Positions 17,349-26,341 of a stretch of 64,000 bases of DNA are shown here, one piece after another. Source of the DNA: Pelomonas candidula (GTDB lineage Bacteria > Pseudomonadota > Gammaproteobacteria > Burkholderiales > Burkholderiaceae_C); contig NZ_JBIGIC010000007.1 of assembly GCF_043555985.1 (NCBI RefSeq), positions 258,499 through 322,498 on the forward strand, written 5' to 3'. The position numbers and the translations under genes are program-made. Position 1 is the first letter of the stretch. The number at the start of each line of letters is the position of its first letter. The notes beneath the pieces are model-generated. The model did no database searches, was not told the DNA's origin, and worked only from the letters and a program-made list of their open reading frames with translations.

Positions 17349-18272
17349 ATGAAGCTTTCGGTCCATCACGTCACCGAGTACACCTACGACGACTCGGTGG
17401 AGTGGGCGCACCACGCGGCCTGCCTGGCGCCGCAGGACACACCGTGGCAGCACGTCAGCGGCTGGCGGCTCACCATCGACCCACTGCCCGACGGCTGGGG
17501 CGTGGAAGGGCTGGAGCTGGACGCTGCCGAACTGGCCCGCCACCTGCGCCGCGACCCCTGGGGCAACCGCCACCTGAGCTTCGGACACGCGCGCGTGCAC
17601 GAGAAGCTGGTCGTCGACAGCCGCTTCGTCGCCGAGCTGCAGGAGCGCCCGGCGCCCGACCCCGACCGCGGCCCCGCCTGGGAGACCGTGGCCCATGGCC
17701 TTTGCTACCGCGCCGGTCGTGCGCTGGAGGAAGCCGACGAGTTCGCGCTCGCCTCCACCTACGCCGCGCCGGACGACACGCTGGCCGCCTACGCGCGCCG
17801 CGCCTTCCCGCCCGGCCGCAGGCTGGCCGCTGGCGGGCTGGCGCTGATGACCCAGATCCACACCGACCTGCGCTATCTGCCGCAGAGCACGACGGTCGCC
17901 ACGCGTGCGGCCGACGCGCTCGCGCAGCGCAGTGGCGTGTGCCAGGACTTCGCCCACGTCTTCATCGCCGCCTGCCGCTCGCTGGGGCTGGCCGCGCGCT
18001 ATGTGTCGGGCTACCTGCTGACGCGCCCGCCGCCGGGCCAGCCCAAGCTGGTCGGTGCCGATGCCTCGCACGCCTGGGCCGAGATCTGGTGCCCCGAGCA
18101 GGGCTGGCTGGCGCTGGACCCGACCAACGACGTGCCCGCGGGCCTGGACCACGTCACGCTGGCTTGGGGGCGCGACTACGCCGACGTGGCGCCGCTGCGC
18201 GGCGTGCTGCGCGGCGGGGGTGTGGCGACGCTGAAGGTGGGGGTGACGGTGGAGCCCATCCCGGAGGCTTGA
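17349..18272 (+). CDS. transglutaminase-like cysteine protease
   Basis: A 307-residue protein with the bacterial transglutaminase-like N-terminal domain (HHVTEYTYDDSVEWAHHAACLAP) and a transglutaminase core at about 180-260. The catalytic Cys lies in GVCQDFAHVFIAACRSLGL, the His in ADASHAWAEIWCP, and the Asp in LALDPTND. Unlike the 1144-residue relative upstream it has no DUF2126. It follows the fused ligase by 70 bp on the same strand and ends the cluster. No signal peptide is seen, so it should act in the cytoplasm with the ligases, perhaps as the hydrolase that reverses or matures their amide products. Confidence 0.9.
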   Translation: MKLSVHHVTEYTYDDSVEWAHHAACLAPQDTPWQHVSGWRLTIDPLPDGWGVEGLELDAAELARHLRRDPWGNRHLSFGHARVHEKLVVDSRFVAELQERPAPDPDRGPAWETVAHGLCYRAGRALEEADEFALASTYAAPDDTLAAYARRAFPPGRRLAAGGLALMTQIHTDLRYLPQSTTVATRAADALAQRSGVCQDFAHVFIAACRSLGLAARYVSGYLLTRPPPGQPKLVGADASHAWAEIWCPEQGWLALDPTNDVPAGLDHVTLAWGRDYADVAPLRGVLRGGGVATLKVGVTVEPIPEA

Positions 18273-18435
18273 CGGATGAACGCGCGGCGACGCCTTTGCA
18301 GTCGTCGGCATCGTTCTCGTCCGTGCCTCATGGGCTTTCGAGCAAGCGAGCCATGCGCAGATGAACGCTGCCGAGACGAATTGGCGTTGACGGTTCAGGG
18401 CAGTCGCAGTGCTGCGAGTGCTTGCCCTGTTGGTG

Positions 18436-21021
18436 TCAGCGGCGCTCGCCTGTGGACTTGCCCGGCATGGGCTGAAGGGGCTGCTGGCGCTTCGCGGCGG
18501 GCCTGAGCAGGCACGCTGACAGCACCAGCCCCAGCAGCCACATCACCGACATCGCGCCGCCGCCACCGCCGCTGCTGGAGCTGCTGGTCGAGCCCGTCGC
18601 CGAGCTGCCGGCCGTGGTCACCGTGATCGTCTGCGTCTTGGTGGCCTGCGCCCCCGCGCTGTCGGTCAGCTGCAGCTGCACGGTGAACGTGCCGGCCGCG
18701 CTGGTCGTCACGGTGGCCGTGCTGCCCGTCGTGCTGCCGCTGAAGGCGGCGATGCTGCTGCCGCTGGTGAGGCTCCACTGGTAGCCGGTCAGCGTGCGGC
18801 CGGCCGGGGCGCTGGAGCCGGTGCTGTCCAGCGTCACGTTGTTGCCGGCCGCGACCGTCGTCGCGGACGGGCTGATGCTGGCGGTCGGCGCCAGCGGCGT
18901 CACGGTGACGGTGCTGGTGGCGCTGCCGGTCTGGCCCAGCGAGTCGGTCACCGTCAGCGTCACGGTGAACGTGCCGCTGCCGCTGCCCAGCGTGGACACG
19001 GTGGCCGCACTGGTGTTGGTGGCGGTCGTGAACGTGGCGAGGTTGCTCGGGCTGCCGCTGGTGGGCGTGACGGTCCACTGGTAGCTGGCGATGCTGAAGC
19101 CGGTGGCGGCCTTGCTGCTGCTGCCATCGAAGCTGACCGCCGTGCCCGCAGCCACGGCGCTGGCCGACGCGACGATGCCCACCGTCGGCGCGGCCGGCGC
19201 GGTGACGGTGATGACCTGCGTCTTGCTGGCCTGCGTGCCGGCGCTGTCGGTGACGGTGAGTTGCACGGTCACGCTGCCGATGCCGGTGGTCTTCAGGCTG
19301 GCCGTGGCCGTGTTGGTGGCGCCGCTGAAACTGGCGAAGCTCGCGCCGCTGGTGATGCTCCACGCGTAGCCGGTGACGGTGCGCGTGCCGGCCGCCACCG
19401 ATGCGCTGCCGTCCAGCGTGACCGTCGTGCCGGCGGCCACCGTCGTCGCGCTGGCGCTGATGCTGGCGGTGGGCGTGGCGCCGGCGGCCGCAGCGGCCAC
19501 GGCGGCGCCCACGTCCAGCATGCCGGCGCCGCAGGTGGAGGTGGTGCAGTAGCACTCGTCCTGCGCGGTGCTGGTGGGTGCCTTGCAGACGGGCGTGCTG
19601 CTGCCCGAGGGCTGGGTGGGGAAGCTGCGGGCGCTCGACTGCAGCAGCGACTTGATCGTCGCCGGCTTCAACGACGGGTTGACCGACAGCATCAGCGCCG
19701 CCGCGCCCGCCACCATGGGCGTCGCGAAGCTGGTGCCGACCGAGTAGTTGGTGCCGTTGCTGTAGGTGTAGCCGGCGGCCGTGGTGTTGGCCGTCGTCGT
19801 GCCGCTGTCGGTGGCGGTCAGGATGGGGTAGAGGCAGCTGCCCGTCGAGTTGACGCAGTTGCCGCCCGGCGCCGCGATGGCGACCTCCGGGCCGATGCTG
19901 GAGAAGCCGACCTTGGTGCCGATGTGGCGCAGGCCGGCCACGGCGATGACGTTGCTGCAGTTGGCGGGCACGCCCACGGCCAGGCCCTCATCGTTGCCGG
20001 CGGCCGCGACGACGGTGACGCCGGCCGCGACGAGCTGGTTGATGGCGTCCTGGTAGGCCGTCGTGCAGCTGCCGCTGCCGCCCAGGCTCAGGTTGATGAC
20101 CTTGGCCGGGTTGGGGTTGGCGTAGGGCACGCTGCTCACGCCGCCGGCCCACAGCATGCCGGCGATGATGTCCGAGTCGGTGCCGCCGCACTTGCCAAGC
20201 ACGCGCACCGGCAGGACCTTCACGTCGTAGCCCACCGACGCGATGCCGACGCCGTTGTTGGTCTGCGCGCCGATGATGCTGGACGTCTGCGTGCCGTGCC
20301 AGCTGCTGCTGGTGGCCGCGCCGCCGTCGCCGCACTGGTTGGCGGTCGTGTAGTCGCCGGGGTCGGTGGGGTCGGTGTCGCGGCCACCGCCATCGCCCGC
20401 GGTGGTGGTGGAGCTGACGAAGTCGTAGCCGGCCAGCAGCTTGTTGGCCAGGTCGGGGTGGGCCGGCAGCACGCCGGTGTCGACGTCGGCCACGACGACG
20501 CTGCTGGAGCCGGTCGTGATGTTCCAGGCCCCGACGGCGTTGATGGCGGCCACCAGCGTCGAGTCGGCCGGCTGCAGGTACCACTGGCCGGCCGCCAGCG
20601 CGGCGCTGGCGCTGGCAGGCAGCAGCGGGTCGTTGGGCAGGGCCAGCGCGTGGCGGCGCTCGTCGGGCACGGCGTATTCGACGTCGGCGTCCTGCGCCAG
20701 CCTGGCGGCCAGCGCGGCGGAGGTGATGCTCTTGTCGCCCCAGATGACCTGGCTGCGCGCGTCGATCATGCGGCCGTCGCGCAGGCTCAGGGCCAGCCGG
20801 CCGCCCATCGTGGTGGCGTGCTGCGGGCCGCGGTCGCCGCGCTCGCGGGCGGCGCGCATGAGCGGGCCCAGCGCCTTGAACTTGACGATGACGCGGGCGC
20901 CGTCGGCGTCGTTGGTTGCGGCGTGTGCGGGCAGGGCGCCCAGCACCAGCGACAGCAGCGCGATGGCGGCGATCAGCGCGAGCAGGACGGGGACGAAGGA
21001 GCTGGGGTTGAAGCGGCGCAC
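18436..21021 (-). CDS. secreted S8 subtilisin-like protease with PKD-like repeats
   Basis: An 861-residue exported serine protease. A signal peptide (hydrophobic 9-34), an inhibitory propeptide (ARVIVKFK at 42-49) and a peptidase S8 domain are visible, with Asp181 in DVDTGVLP, His242 in SWHGTQTS, Asn343 in AAAGNDE and Ser431 in GTSFATPMV. Three PKD/Ig-like repeats fill about 515-804. The C-terminus has a Ser/Gly-rich stretch, a hydrophobic segment (MSVMWLLGLVLSACLL) and basic residues, a tripartite sorting tail resembling GlyGly-CTERM. The GTG start at 21021 is set by CGGAG six bases before it and by the signal peptide; no suitable ATG exists. It probably degrades extracellular protein. Confidence 0.88.
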   Translation of the reverse strand: MRRFNPSSFVPVLLALIAAIALLSLVLGALPAHAATNDADGARVIVKFKALGPLMRAARERGDRGPQHATTMGGRLALSLRDGRMIDARSQVIWGDKSITSAALAARLAQDADVEYAVPDERRHALALPNDPLLPASASAALAAGQWYLQPADSTLVAAINAVGAWNITTGSSSVVVADVDTGVLPAHPDLANKLLAGYDFVSSTTTAGDGGGRDTDPTDPGDYTTANQCGDGGAATSSSWHGTQTSSIIGAQTNNGVGIASVGYDVKVLPVRVLGKCGGTDSDIIAGMLWAGGVSSVPYANPNPAKVINLSLGGSGSCTTAYQDAINQLVAAGVTVVAAAGNDEGLAVGVPANCSNVIAVAGLRHIGTKVGFSSIGPEVAIAAPGGNCVNSTGSCLYPILTATDSGTTTANTTAAGYTYSNGTNYSVGTSFATPMVAGAAALMLSVNPSLKPATIKSLLQSSARSFPTQPSGSSTPVCKAPTSTAQDECYCTTSTCGAGMLDVGAAVAAAAAGATPTASISASATTVAAGTTVTLDGSASVAAGTRTVTGYAWSITSGASFASFSGATNTATASLKTTGIGSVTVQLTVTDSAGTQASKTQVITVTAPAAPTVGIVASASAVAAGTAVSFDGSSSKAATGFSIASYQWTVTPTSGSPSNLATFTTATNTSAATVSTLGSGSGTFTVTLTVTDSLGQTGSATSTVTVTPLAPTASISPSATTVAAGNNVTLDSTGSSAPAGRTLTGYQWSLTSGSSIAAFSGSTTGSTATVTTSAAGTFTVQLQLTDSAGAQATKTQTITVTTAGSSATGSTSSSSSGGGGGAMSVMWLLGLVLSACLLRPAAKRQQPLQPMPGKSTGERR
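18610..19479 (-). repeat. three tandem PKD/Ig-like domain repeats within the protease
   Basis: Three consecutive repeats of about 93-100 codons each begin PTASIS/PTVGIV/PTASIS, continue with VAAGT-VTLDGS-like and GYAWS/SYQWT/GYQWS blocks, and end in VTDSAGTQ-ITVT-like strands. They encode extracellular beta-sandwich domains that follow the catalytic domain. Boundaries are approximate. Confidence 0.75.
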
Positions 21022-21110
21022 GCGAGACTCCGGGGCGAGATTTCGGCGATGCTCGGGCAGTCTCGTAAATTCCTTGCTACCGCTTTGTGTCGGCGCCGAT
21101 ACAAGACGTT

Positions 21111-23720
21111 TCAGTGACGGCTTGCGGTCAGCAACGCGGCCACGCGCGCACCCAGCTGCTCGACGATGAACTCCTTGCTCATCAGGCCCACGCCGGCGAG
21201 TTCGGCGCTGGCGCTTCGCAGCGCCGCGGTCACCTGGCCGGTGACGATGAGGACGGGCAGGTCGGGGTGGCGCTGGCGCAGCGCGCGGGCGACGTCCAGG
21301 CCGGACATGCGCGGCATGTCGTAGTCGGTCAGCACGAGGTCGATGCCGCCGGCAGCGGCGTCGACGGCGGCCAGCGCGGAGGCCGGGTCGGCGTGGGACT
21401 CGACGCGGTAGCCCAGGCGCGTCAGCAGCGCCTCGACGGTCAGGCGCAGCACCTCGTCGTCGTCGAGGTAGACGATGCGTTCGCCCCGGCCTGGCAGCGT
21501 CGGTGGCGCGGGCTCGTCGGCGGGGCCCTCGGCAGCCGTCGCGACCGTGGGGAGCCAGATCTCGAAGATGCTGCCATGGCCCGGCACCGAGCTGAGCTCG
21601 ATGCGCCCGCCGTGGCCCGTGACGATGCCGTGCACCATGGCCAGGCCCAGCCCCGTGCCCTGGGCGGCGACCTTGGTCGTGAAGAAGGGTTCGAAGATGC
21701 GCTCGCGCAGCGCCGCGTCCATGCCGGTGCCGTCGTCTCGCACGCTCAGCACGGCCCAGTGGCGGCCCTCGCGCAATCGTGCGTCCAGCGTGATGTCGAT
21801 GCGCCCGCGATGGCCAGGCATGGCCTGCCAGGCGTTGTTGCAGAGGTTGAGCAGCACCTGCTGGATCTGCGTCGGCTCGGTGACGACGTGCAGGGGCTCG
21901 GCCGCGAGGTCGGCCTCCAGCTTCACCTCCACCGGCAGGCTCAGGCGCAGCAGGGCCAGCGCCTCTTCCACCAGCGGCTGCAGCGGCTGCGCCCAGCGGC
22001 CCTCCGCCGACGGGCGGCCGAAGGTGAGCAGCTGCTGCACCAGCGAACGCGCGCGCAGCCCGGCCTGGCGGATGCGCTCCAGGTGCGGCCGCGCGGGGTG
22101 ATGGGCGTCGAGGTCTGCGTCCACGAGCGCTGCGCCGCCCAGCACGATGGCGAGCACGTTGTTGAAGTCGTGCGCGATGCCTCCCACCAGCGTGCCCAGC
22201 GCCTGCATCTTCTGCGCGCGGCGCAGCTGCTCCTCCAGGCCTTGGCGTTCGGCGGCGGCGTTCAGACTGGGCGTCAGGTCGCGCACGATGACGCTGGCCA
22301 GCGGGTTGCCGTCGCTGTCCTGGTAGGCCATGGAGCTGATCTCGGCCTCGAAGAAGCTGCCATCGGCGCGCCGCATGCGGACCTGGCCGCGGGTGCGACC
22401 GGTGGCCTGGCGCTCGGCCATCAGCGGGGCCAGGCGCGGGTCGGCGGGGTCGATGATGTCGTCGCGCGTGGCGGCCAGCAGCTGCGCCTCGCTGCGGCCG
22501 AACAACTCGCAGGCCGCGCGGTTGGCGGCGACGACGCCGCCGCCCGGCCGCGTGTTGAGCATGGCGTCCAGGCTGTGCTCGAACAGCAGGCGCAGCCGCG
22601 CCTCGCTGCGCGCGAGCTGGGCGGCCTCGGCCTCCAGCTGCGCCAGGCCTTCGCGCACGCGCACCTCGGCCTGCTGGCGGCCACGGGCCAGGCCGGCCGT
22701 CAGCAGCGCCAGCGATGCAGCGCAGACCAGGCCCGCCGCGAGCAGTTGCAGCGTGCCGTCGTTGACGTCGTCCCACGGGCCCGCTGGCGGCGGTGCCACC
22801 TCGACGAGCCAGCGCCGGTCGGCCATCGGCAGCTCGAAGCGCAGCGCGTCGGCCGGCACGGCAGCGCCGGGCTCGTTGTCGTAGACCAGCGGCGCCTGCG
22901 GGGGCGCGGTGGGGTCGGTCACGCGGACGCGGGCGGGCGTGCCGCCGGAGGCAGCCAGGTCCGGCGGCAGCGCACCGCGCACGAGCTCGGCACTGCGCAG
23001 CGCGATGCCGACGACGCCGGTGGCCGCTGAGCGGCGCTCGTCGGCCGTGGCGGGCAGGTGGTCGCCGCGGTAGGTGGCGGCGCGCACGACGATGCTGGTC
23101 AGCTCCGGATGGTTGGGGCGGTGGCGGTCGCGGGCCAGCAGCAGCGGCGGCGTGGCGACGAGGCCGCCATCGGCGATGGCGCGCTCGACCGGCTGGCGGT
23201 AGCTCTGCGCCGGGTCGTAGAGGTCGTAGCCGTCGTTGGCCGGGTCGGTCGGCAGTTGGTGGCGCAGCAGCATGTACTCTGGCCGGTCGCCGGGCGGCTG
23301 CACGGCGAAGCTGGGGTGGCCGGCGGGATCGGTGCTGCGGTCGGCGCGCACGCGCTCGACGTAGGCGGCACGCCCGGCCAGCGGCACGCGCTCGGCGATG
23401 AAGCTCAGCGTCAGGCCGGGGAAGCGCCGGGACTCCAGCACGCTGTCGACGTAGCGCTCGAACTGGGCATCGTCCAGCGGCGTCGGCCCGCTGGCGGCCA
23501 GGCGCAGCCCGGGCAGGATGTCGAGGTGGCTGCGCACGACGCTGGCCAGCGAGATCCGCAGGGACTCGACGCTGCGCTCGAACAGCGCGCGGCGCTCGGC
23601 CGCGTTCTGCTGGACGGACCACGCGGCGAGCGCCAGCGTCAATGCGACGGTGGCGGCGAACAACAGCCACGGCAGGGCACGGCGTGCGAGGGGCTCGGCG
23701 CGTGCAGCGGGCTCGGGCAT
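21111..23720 (-). CDS. CHASE-domain hybrid sensor histidine kinase
   Basis: An 869-residue inner membrane hybrid kinase. An N-terminal membrane helix (about 20-40) and a second one near 310-330 enclose a periplasmic CHASE sensor domain (FPGLTLSFIAERVP, YDLYDPAQSYRQPVERA). A coiled stretch and a PAS domain (about 370-490) follow, then HisKA with the phospho-accepting His in GGIAHDFNNVLAI, a HATPase domain (VLLNLCNNAWQAMPGH, DDGTGMDAALRERIFEPFFTTK, GTGLGLAMVHGIV) and a C-terminal receiver (VLTDYDMPRMSGLDVARAL). CHASE domains bind small extracellular ligands. No separate response regulator is adjacent; the protease lies downstream on the same strand about 90 bp away, so regulation of the protease is possible but unproven. 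Confidence 0.92.
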   Translation of the reverse strand: MPEPAARAEPLARRALPWLLFAATVALTLALAAWSVQQNAAERRALFERSVESLRISLASVVRSHLDILPGLRLAASGPTPLDDAQFERYVDSVLESRRFPGLTLSFIAERVPLAGRAAYVERVRADRSTDPAGHPSFAVQPPGDRPEYMLLRHQLPTDPANDGYDLYDPAQSYRQPVERAIADGGLVATPPLLLARDRHRPNHPELTSIVVRAATYRGDHLPATADERRSAATGVVGIALRSAELVRGALPPDLAASGGTPARVRVTDPTAPPQAPLVYDNEPGAAVPADALRFELPMADRRWLVEVAPPPAGPWDDVNDGTLQLLAAGLVCAASLALLTAGLARGRQQAEVRVREGLAQLEAEAAQLARSEARLRLLFEHSLDAMLNTRPGGGVVAANRAACELFGRSEAQLLAATRDDIIDPADPRLAPLMAERQATGRTRGQVRMRRADGSFFEAEISSMAYQDSDGNPLASVIVRDLTPSLNAAAERQGLEEQLRRAQKMQALGTLVGGIAHDFNNVLAIVLGGAALVDADLDAHHPARPHLERIRQAGLRARSLVQQLLTFGRPSAEGRWAQPLQPLVEEALALLRLSLPVEVKLEADLAAEPLHVVTEPTQIQQVLLNLCNNAWQAMPGHRGRIDITLDARLREGRHWAVLSVRDDGTGMDAALRERIFEPFFTTKVAAQGTGLGLAMVHGIVTGHGGRIELSSVPGHGSIFEIWLPTVATAAEGPADEPAPPTLPGRGERIVYLDDDEVLRLTVEALLTRLGYRVESHADPASALAAVDAAAGGIDLVLTDYDMPRMSGLDVARALRQRHPDLPVLIVTGQVTAALRSASAELAGVGLMSKEFIVEQLGARVAALLTASRH

Positions 23721-23838
23721 GGGGCGTCTCCCTGATCGGCAGACCCTGCCTTCGGGCTAACGCCTCGTTTTGCCGGCAGGGCGCGAGGATGATAGAGCGG
23801 CCCGCCGCCGCTCCCAATCCGACCGTTGCGCGCCGGCT

Positions 23839-24429
23839 TCAGCCGCGCAGCAGCGGCAGTACGGAGACCACCATCAGCGCCGCCGCGCCCCAGTTGAACG
23901 CCTGCAGCGCGCGCGGGCGGTGCAGCCAGCGGCGCATCCCCTCGCCCAGCAGCGCCCAGGAGCCGCAGCAGGGCAGGTTGACGAGCACGAAGACTGCCGT
24001 CACGGCGGCGGTGCCCAGGTCGCCATAGGCCGTCACCGCCGTCAGCGCCATGGCCCAGGCCTTGGGGTTGACGAACTGGAACAGCGCCGCCGCGCCCAGC
24101 CCCATCGGCCGGCCTTTGCTGGGCTCACCGGCCGAGGTTGGCGGTGCCGCCGTGGCGACTTTCCAGGCCAGCCACAGCAGGTACGCGAGGCTGGCCCACT
24201 TCAGCCCGTCGTGCAGGCCGGGAAAGCGCTCGAACACCTCGCCCAGCCCCAGGCCGACCAGTGCCAGCATGACGCCGAAGCCCAGGCTGATGCCCAGCAG
24301 GTGGGGCAGGCTGCGCCGCCAGCCGAAGTGGGTGCCCGAAGCCAGCAGCATCAGGTTGTTGGGGCCGGGCGTGATGGAGGTGACGAAGGCGAAGCCGACG
24401 AGGGCGATCAGGGGGGCGCTGGTTTCCAT
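23839..24429 (-). CDS. LysE/RhtB-family amino acid exporter
   Basis: A 196-residue inner membrane exporter of the LysE superfamily with about six hydrophobic segments. The family signature FVTSITPGPNNLMLLASG lies near the N-terminus, followed by GWRRSLPHLLGISLGFGVML, and FQFVNPKAWAMALTAV is the second conserved block. The ATG at 24429 places the signature at the usual distance from the N-terminus. The gene is divergent from an Lrp/AsnC regulator gene 84 bp away, the common arrangement for an amino acid exporter controlled by its amino acid. The transported amino acid cannot be deduced. Confidence 0.9.
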   Translation of the reverse strand: METSAPLIALVGFAFVTSITPGPNNLMLLASGTHFGWRRSLPHLLGISLGFGVMLALVGLGLGEVFERFPGLHDGLKWASLAYLLWLAWKVATAAPPTSAGEPSKGRPMGLGAAALFQFVNPKAWAMALTAVTAYGDLGTAAVTAVFVLVNLPCCGSWALLGEGMRRWLHRPRALQAFNWGAAALMVVSVLPLLRG

Positions 24430-24513
24430 GGCGCGCAACTCTAGGCAGGTCGGTGCCGAATGGGCTTGCGTTCGGTGCGGCTGAAGGCGGGCTTTGTGCA
24501 ATCATCTGCGGCC

Positions 24514-24957
24514 ATGGACGCCATCGACGAGAGGATATTGCGCGAGTTGGTCAGGGATGGCCGCGTGACCAACGCCGAGCTGGCTCAGCGCATCGCGCTC
24601 AGTCCGTCGGCCTGCCTGCGCCGTGTGCAGGAGCTGGAGCGGCTGGGCGTCGTCAAGGGCTACCGCGCCGTGCTGGACCCGGCGCGCCTGGGCGTGGGTT
24701 TCGTCGCCTACGTGGCCATCGGCCTGTCGCGCCACACGCTGGACGAGCAACTGGGCTTCGAGCAGGCGATGCGCGACTGCCCCGTTGTGCGCGAATGCCA
24801 CAACGTGACCGGCGCCTTCGAGTACCTGCTGCGCGTGGAGGTGGCCGACCTGCCGGCCTACAAGCGCTTCCATGCCGACGTGCTGGGCGGGTTGCCGCAG
24901 GTCAGCATGATCACGAGCTACATCGTGATGGAGTCACCCAAAGATGACCGCGGCTGA
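24514..24957 (+). CDS. Lrp/AsnC family transcriptional regulator
   Basis: A 147-residue leucine-responsive-type regulator. The N-terminal helix-turn-helix (DERILRELVRDGRVTNAELA, LSPSACLRRVQELERLGVV) is followed by a RAM/AsnC ligand domain (ECHNVTGAFEYLLRVEVADLPAYKRF). Such proteins bind amino acids and DNA as octamers. It is divergent from the LysE-type exporter, so it most likely controls that gene. I chose the ATG at 24514 because the helix-turn-helix begins just after it. Downstream, a hairpin repeat element separates it from the convergent binding-protein gene. Confidence 0.9.
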   Translation: MDAIDERILRELVRDGRVTNAELAQRIALSPSACLRRVQELERLGVVKGYRAVLDPARLGVGFVAYVAIGLSRHTLDEQLGFEQAMRDCPVVRECHNVTGAFEYLLRVEVADLPAYKRFHADVLGGLPQVSMITSYIVMESPKDDRG

Positions 24958-24963
24958 AGGTGT

Positions 24964-25164
24964 TTGCGGGCCGAGCGCCGGGCCGCTCCCAAGCCGGCCC
25001 GCCTGAGGCGATGTGCTTGCCGGTCGATCCGGCAAGCATCGCCGTCCCCTTGGGGGCTGAGGCCGGACACATTGAGCCCAGTGGGCTCGATGTACCTGCC
25101 GCAGCGCGGTCTGCAAGGCCGACTGGGCTCGCCCGCGTTCAGCGCAGCGAGACCGGGCGAGGGG
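24964..25164. repeat. covarying multi-hairpin intergenic element, copy 1
   Basis: About 200 bp shared with 49443-49642. The first 38 bases (24964-25001) are identical in both, and 25036-25070 match with one difference. Between and after them are hairpins: GCGAT-GT-GCTTGCCGG with CCGGCAAGC-ATCGC (25008-25042) and ACATTGAGCCC-agt-GGGCTCGATGT (25069-25093), then CTCGCCCG paired with CGGGCGAG near the end. In the other copy the stem sequences differ but still pair. The element ends at the stop codon of the convergent minus-strand gene. It may act as a terminator or be a dispersed repeat. Confidence 0.75.
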
Positions 25165-26298
25165 TCAACGTTTTACTTTTCCGTCGCCCGTCAGCATCGA
25201 CAGCTCGACGAAGCTGGAGCCGGTGTGTTTGCTGGCCGAGAAACTCAGCCGGTAGCCCCGAGACTCGTAGCCGGACAGCGTTTCCAGCGCGCCGATCAAC
25301 GCCTCGCGGTTGAGCTTGCCGCCCAGGCGTCGCAGGCCGTCGACGATGACGCGGGCGGCGACATAGCCCTCCATGCTGGTGTAGTTGGGTTCGGCCTTGG
25401 GGTCGAGCTTGTGCAGCGCCAGCTGGTAGTCGTTGACGAGGCCCACGGCCGTACCAAAGGGCGAGGGCATGACCTGCGAGACGACGATGCCGGCGGCGTC
25501 CTTGCCGAGTTCGTCGGCCAGCGCCTGCGTGCCAACGAAGGACACGTTGTAGAACTGGCCGAAGTAGCCTGCCTTGCGCGCCTCGCGGATGAAGGCGGCG
25601 CAGCTCTTGTACGCGCTGATCTGCACGATGGCTTCTGCCTGTGCCGGCACCAGCGTCTTCAGCGCGGCGGCAACGTCCACGCTGTTTCGCTCGACGGTGG
25701 CGACGGCCACCGGCTGCAGGCCGCGCTTTTCCAGCGCGCGCTGCACGCCCTTCAGGCCGGCCTGACCGTAGGCGTCGTTCTGGTGGAAGACGGCGATCTT
25801 CTTCAGGTCCAGCTGCGTGAGCTGCTTGACGATGAGTTCGGTCTCGTCGTAGTAGGACGCGCGGATGTGGAAGACCAGCTTGTTGAACGGGTCGCGCAGC
25901 GACTCGGCGCCGGTGAACGGGGCGATGAAGGGGATCTTCGCGGCGTTGACCAGCGGCAACGCCGCCACCGACGTCGGCGTGCCGACATAGCCGAACAGTG
26001 CGAACACGTCCTCCTGGATGAATTTCTCGGTATTGGCCTTGCAGCGTGCCGGGTCGTAGCCATCGTCCAGCGTCTTCAGCACGATGGGCATGCCGCCCAC
26101 GCCGCCGGCGGCGTTGACCGCGTCGAAGTAGGCCTTGGCCCCCAGCTGCATCTGGATGCCGAGCTGGGCGGCCGGGCCGGTCAGCGGCGCCGACTGGCCC
26201 AGCACGATGGCGCGGCGGTCCTGCGCACGTGCTGCCAGGGCTGCCGGCAGGCTCAGGCCGGCGAGTGCGAGCTGGTTGAATCGTCTTCTTGTCTGCAT
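25165..26298 (-). CDS. ABC transporter substrate-binding protein, branched-chain amino acid type
   Basis: A 377-residue periplasmic binding protein of the LivJ-like group. The N-terminus MQTRRRFNQLALAGLSLPA carries a twin-arginine-like RRRF motif before a hydrophobic stretch and an ARAQ cleavage site, so export by Tat is possible. The mature protein starts IVLGQSAPLTGPAAQLG and contains NAAGGVGGMPIVLKTLDDGYDP and TSVAALPLVNAAKIPFIAPFTG, all typical. No permease or ATPase gene is adjacent, so it is an orphan that may serve a distant transporter or a sensor. Its stop directly follows the hairpin element. The ligand is unknown; aromatic acids and amides are also bound by this family. Confidence 0.9.
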   Translation of the reverse strand: MQTRRRFNQLALAGLSLPAALAARAQDRRAIVLGQSAPLTGPAAQLGIQMQLGAKAYFDAVNAAGGVGGMPIVLKTLDDGYDPARCKANTEKFIQEDVFALFGYVGTPTSVAALPLVNAAKIPFIAPFTGAESLRDPFNKLVFHIRASYYDETELIVKQLTQLDLKKIAVFHQNDAYGQAGLKGVQRALEKRGLQPVAVATVERNSVDVAAALKTLVPAQAEAIVQISAYKSCAAFIREARKAGYFGQFYNVSFVGTQALADELGKDAAGIVVSQVMPSPFGTAVGLVNDYQLALHKLDPKAEPNYTSMEGYVAARVIVDGLRRLGGKLNREALIGALETLSGYESRGYRLSFSASKHTGSSFVELSMLTGDGKVKR

Positions 26299-26341
26299 GC
26301 CCGATGATCGCCCGGATTGGCGTTTACCCGTGTGAACTAAG

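Noticed and set aside
14372..17350. 992-codon minus-strand frame
   Set aside because: Antisense to the fused ATP-grasp/alpha-E gene; no domain and skewed composition.
18276..18506. 76-codon frame between the transglutaminase and protease genes
   Set aside because: No good ribosome-binding site, overlaps the 3' end of the protease gene, and composition is Arg/Ser/Ala-rich as in chance frames.
23721..23838. Possible riboswitch-like fold (CCCTGCC ... GGCAGGG) upstream of the CHASE kinase
   Set aside because: Only one stem with a long loop; none of the conserved cores of known c-di-GMP or other riboswitches is present.
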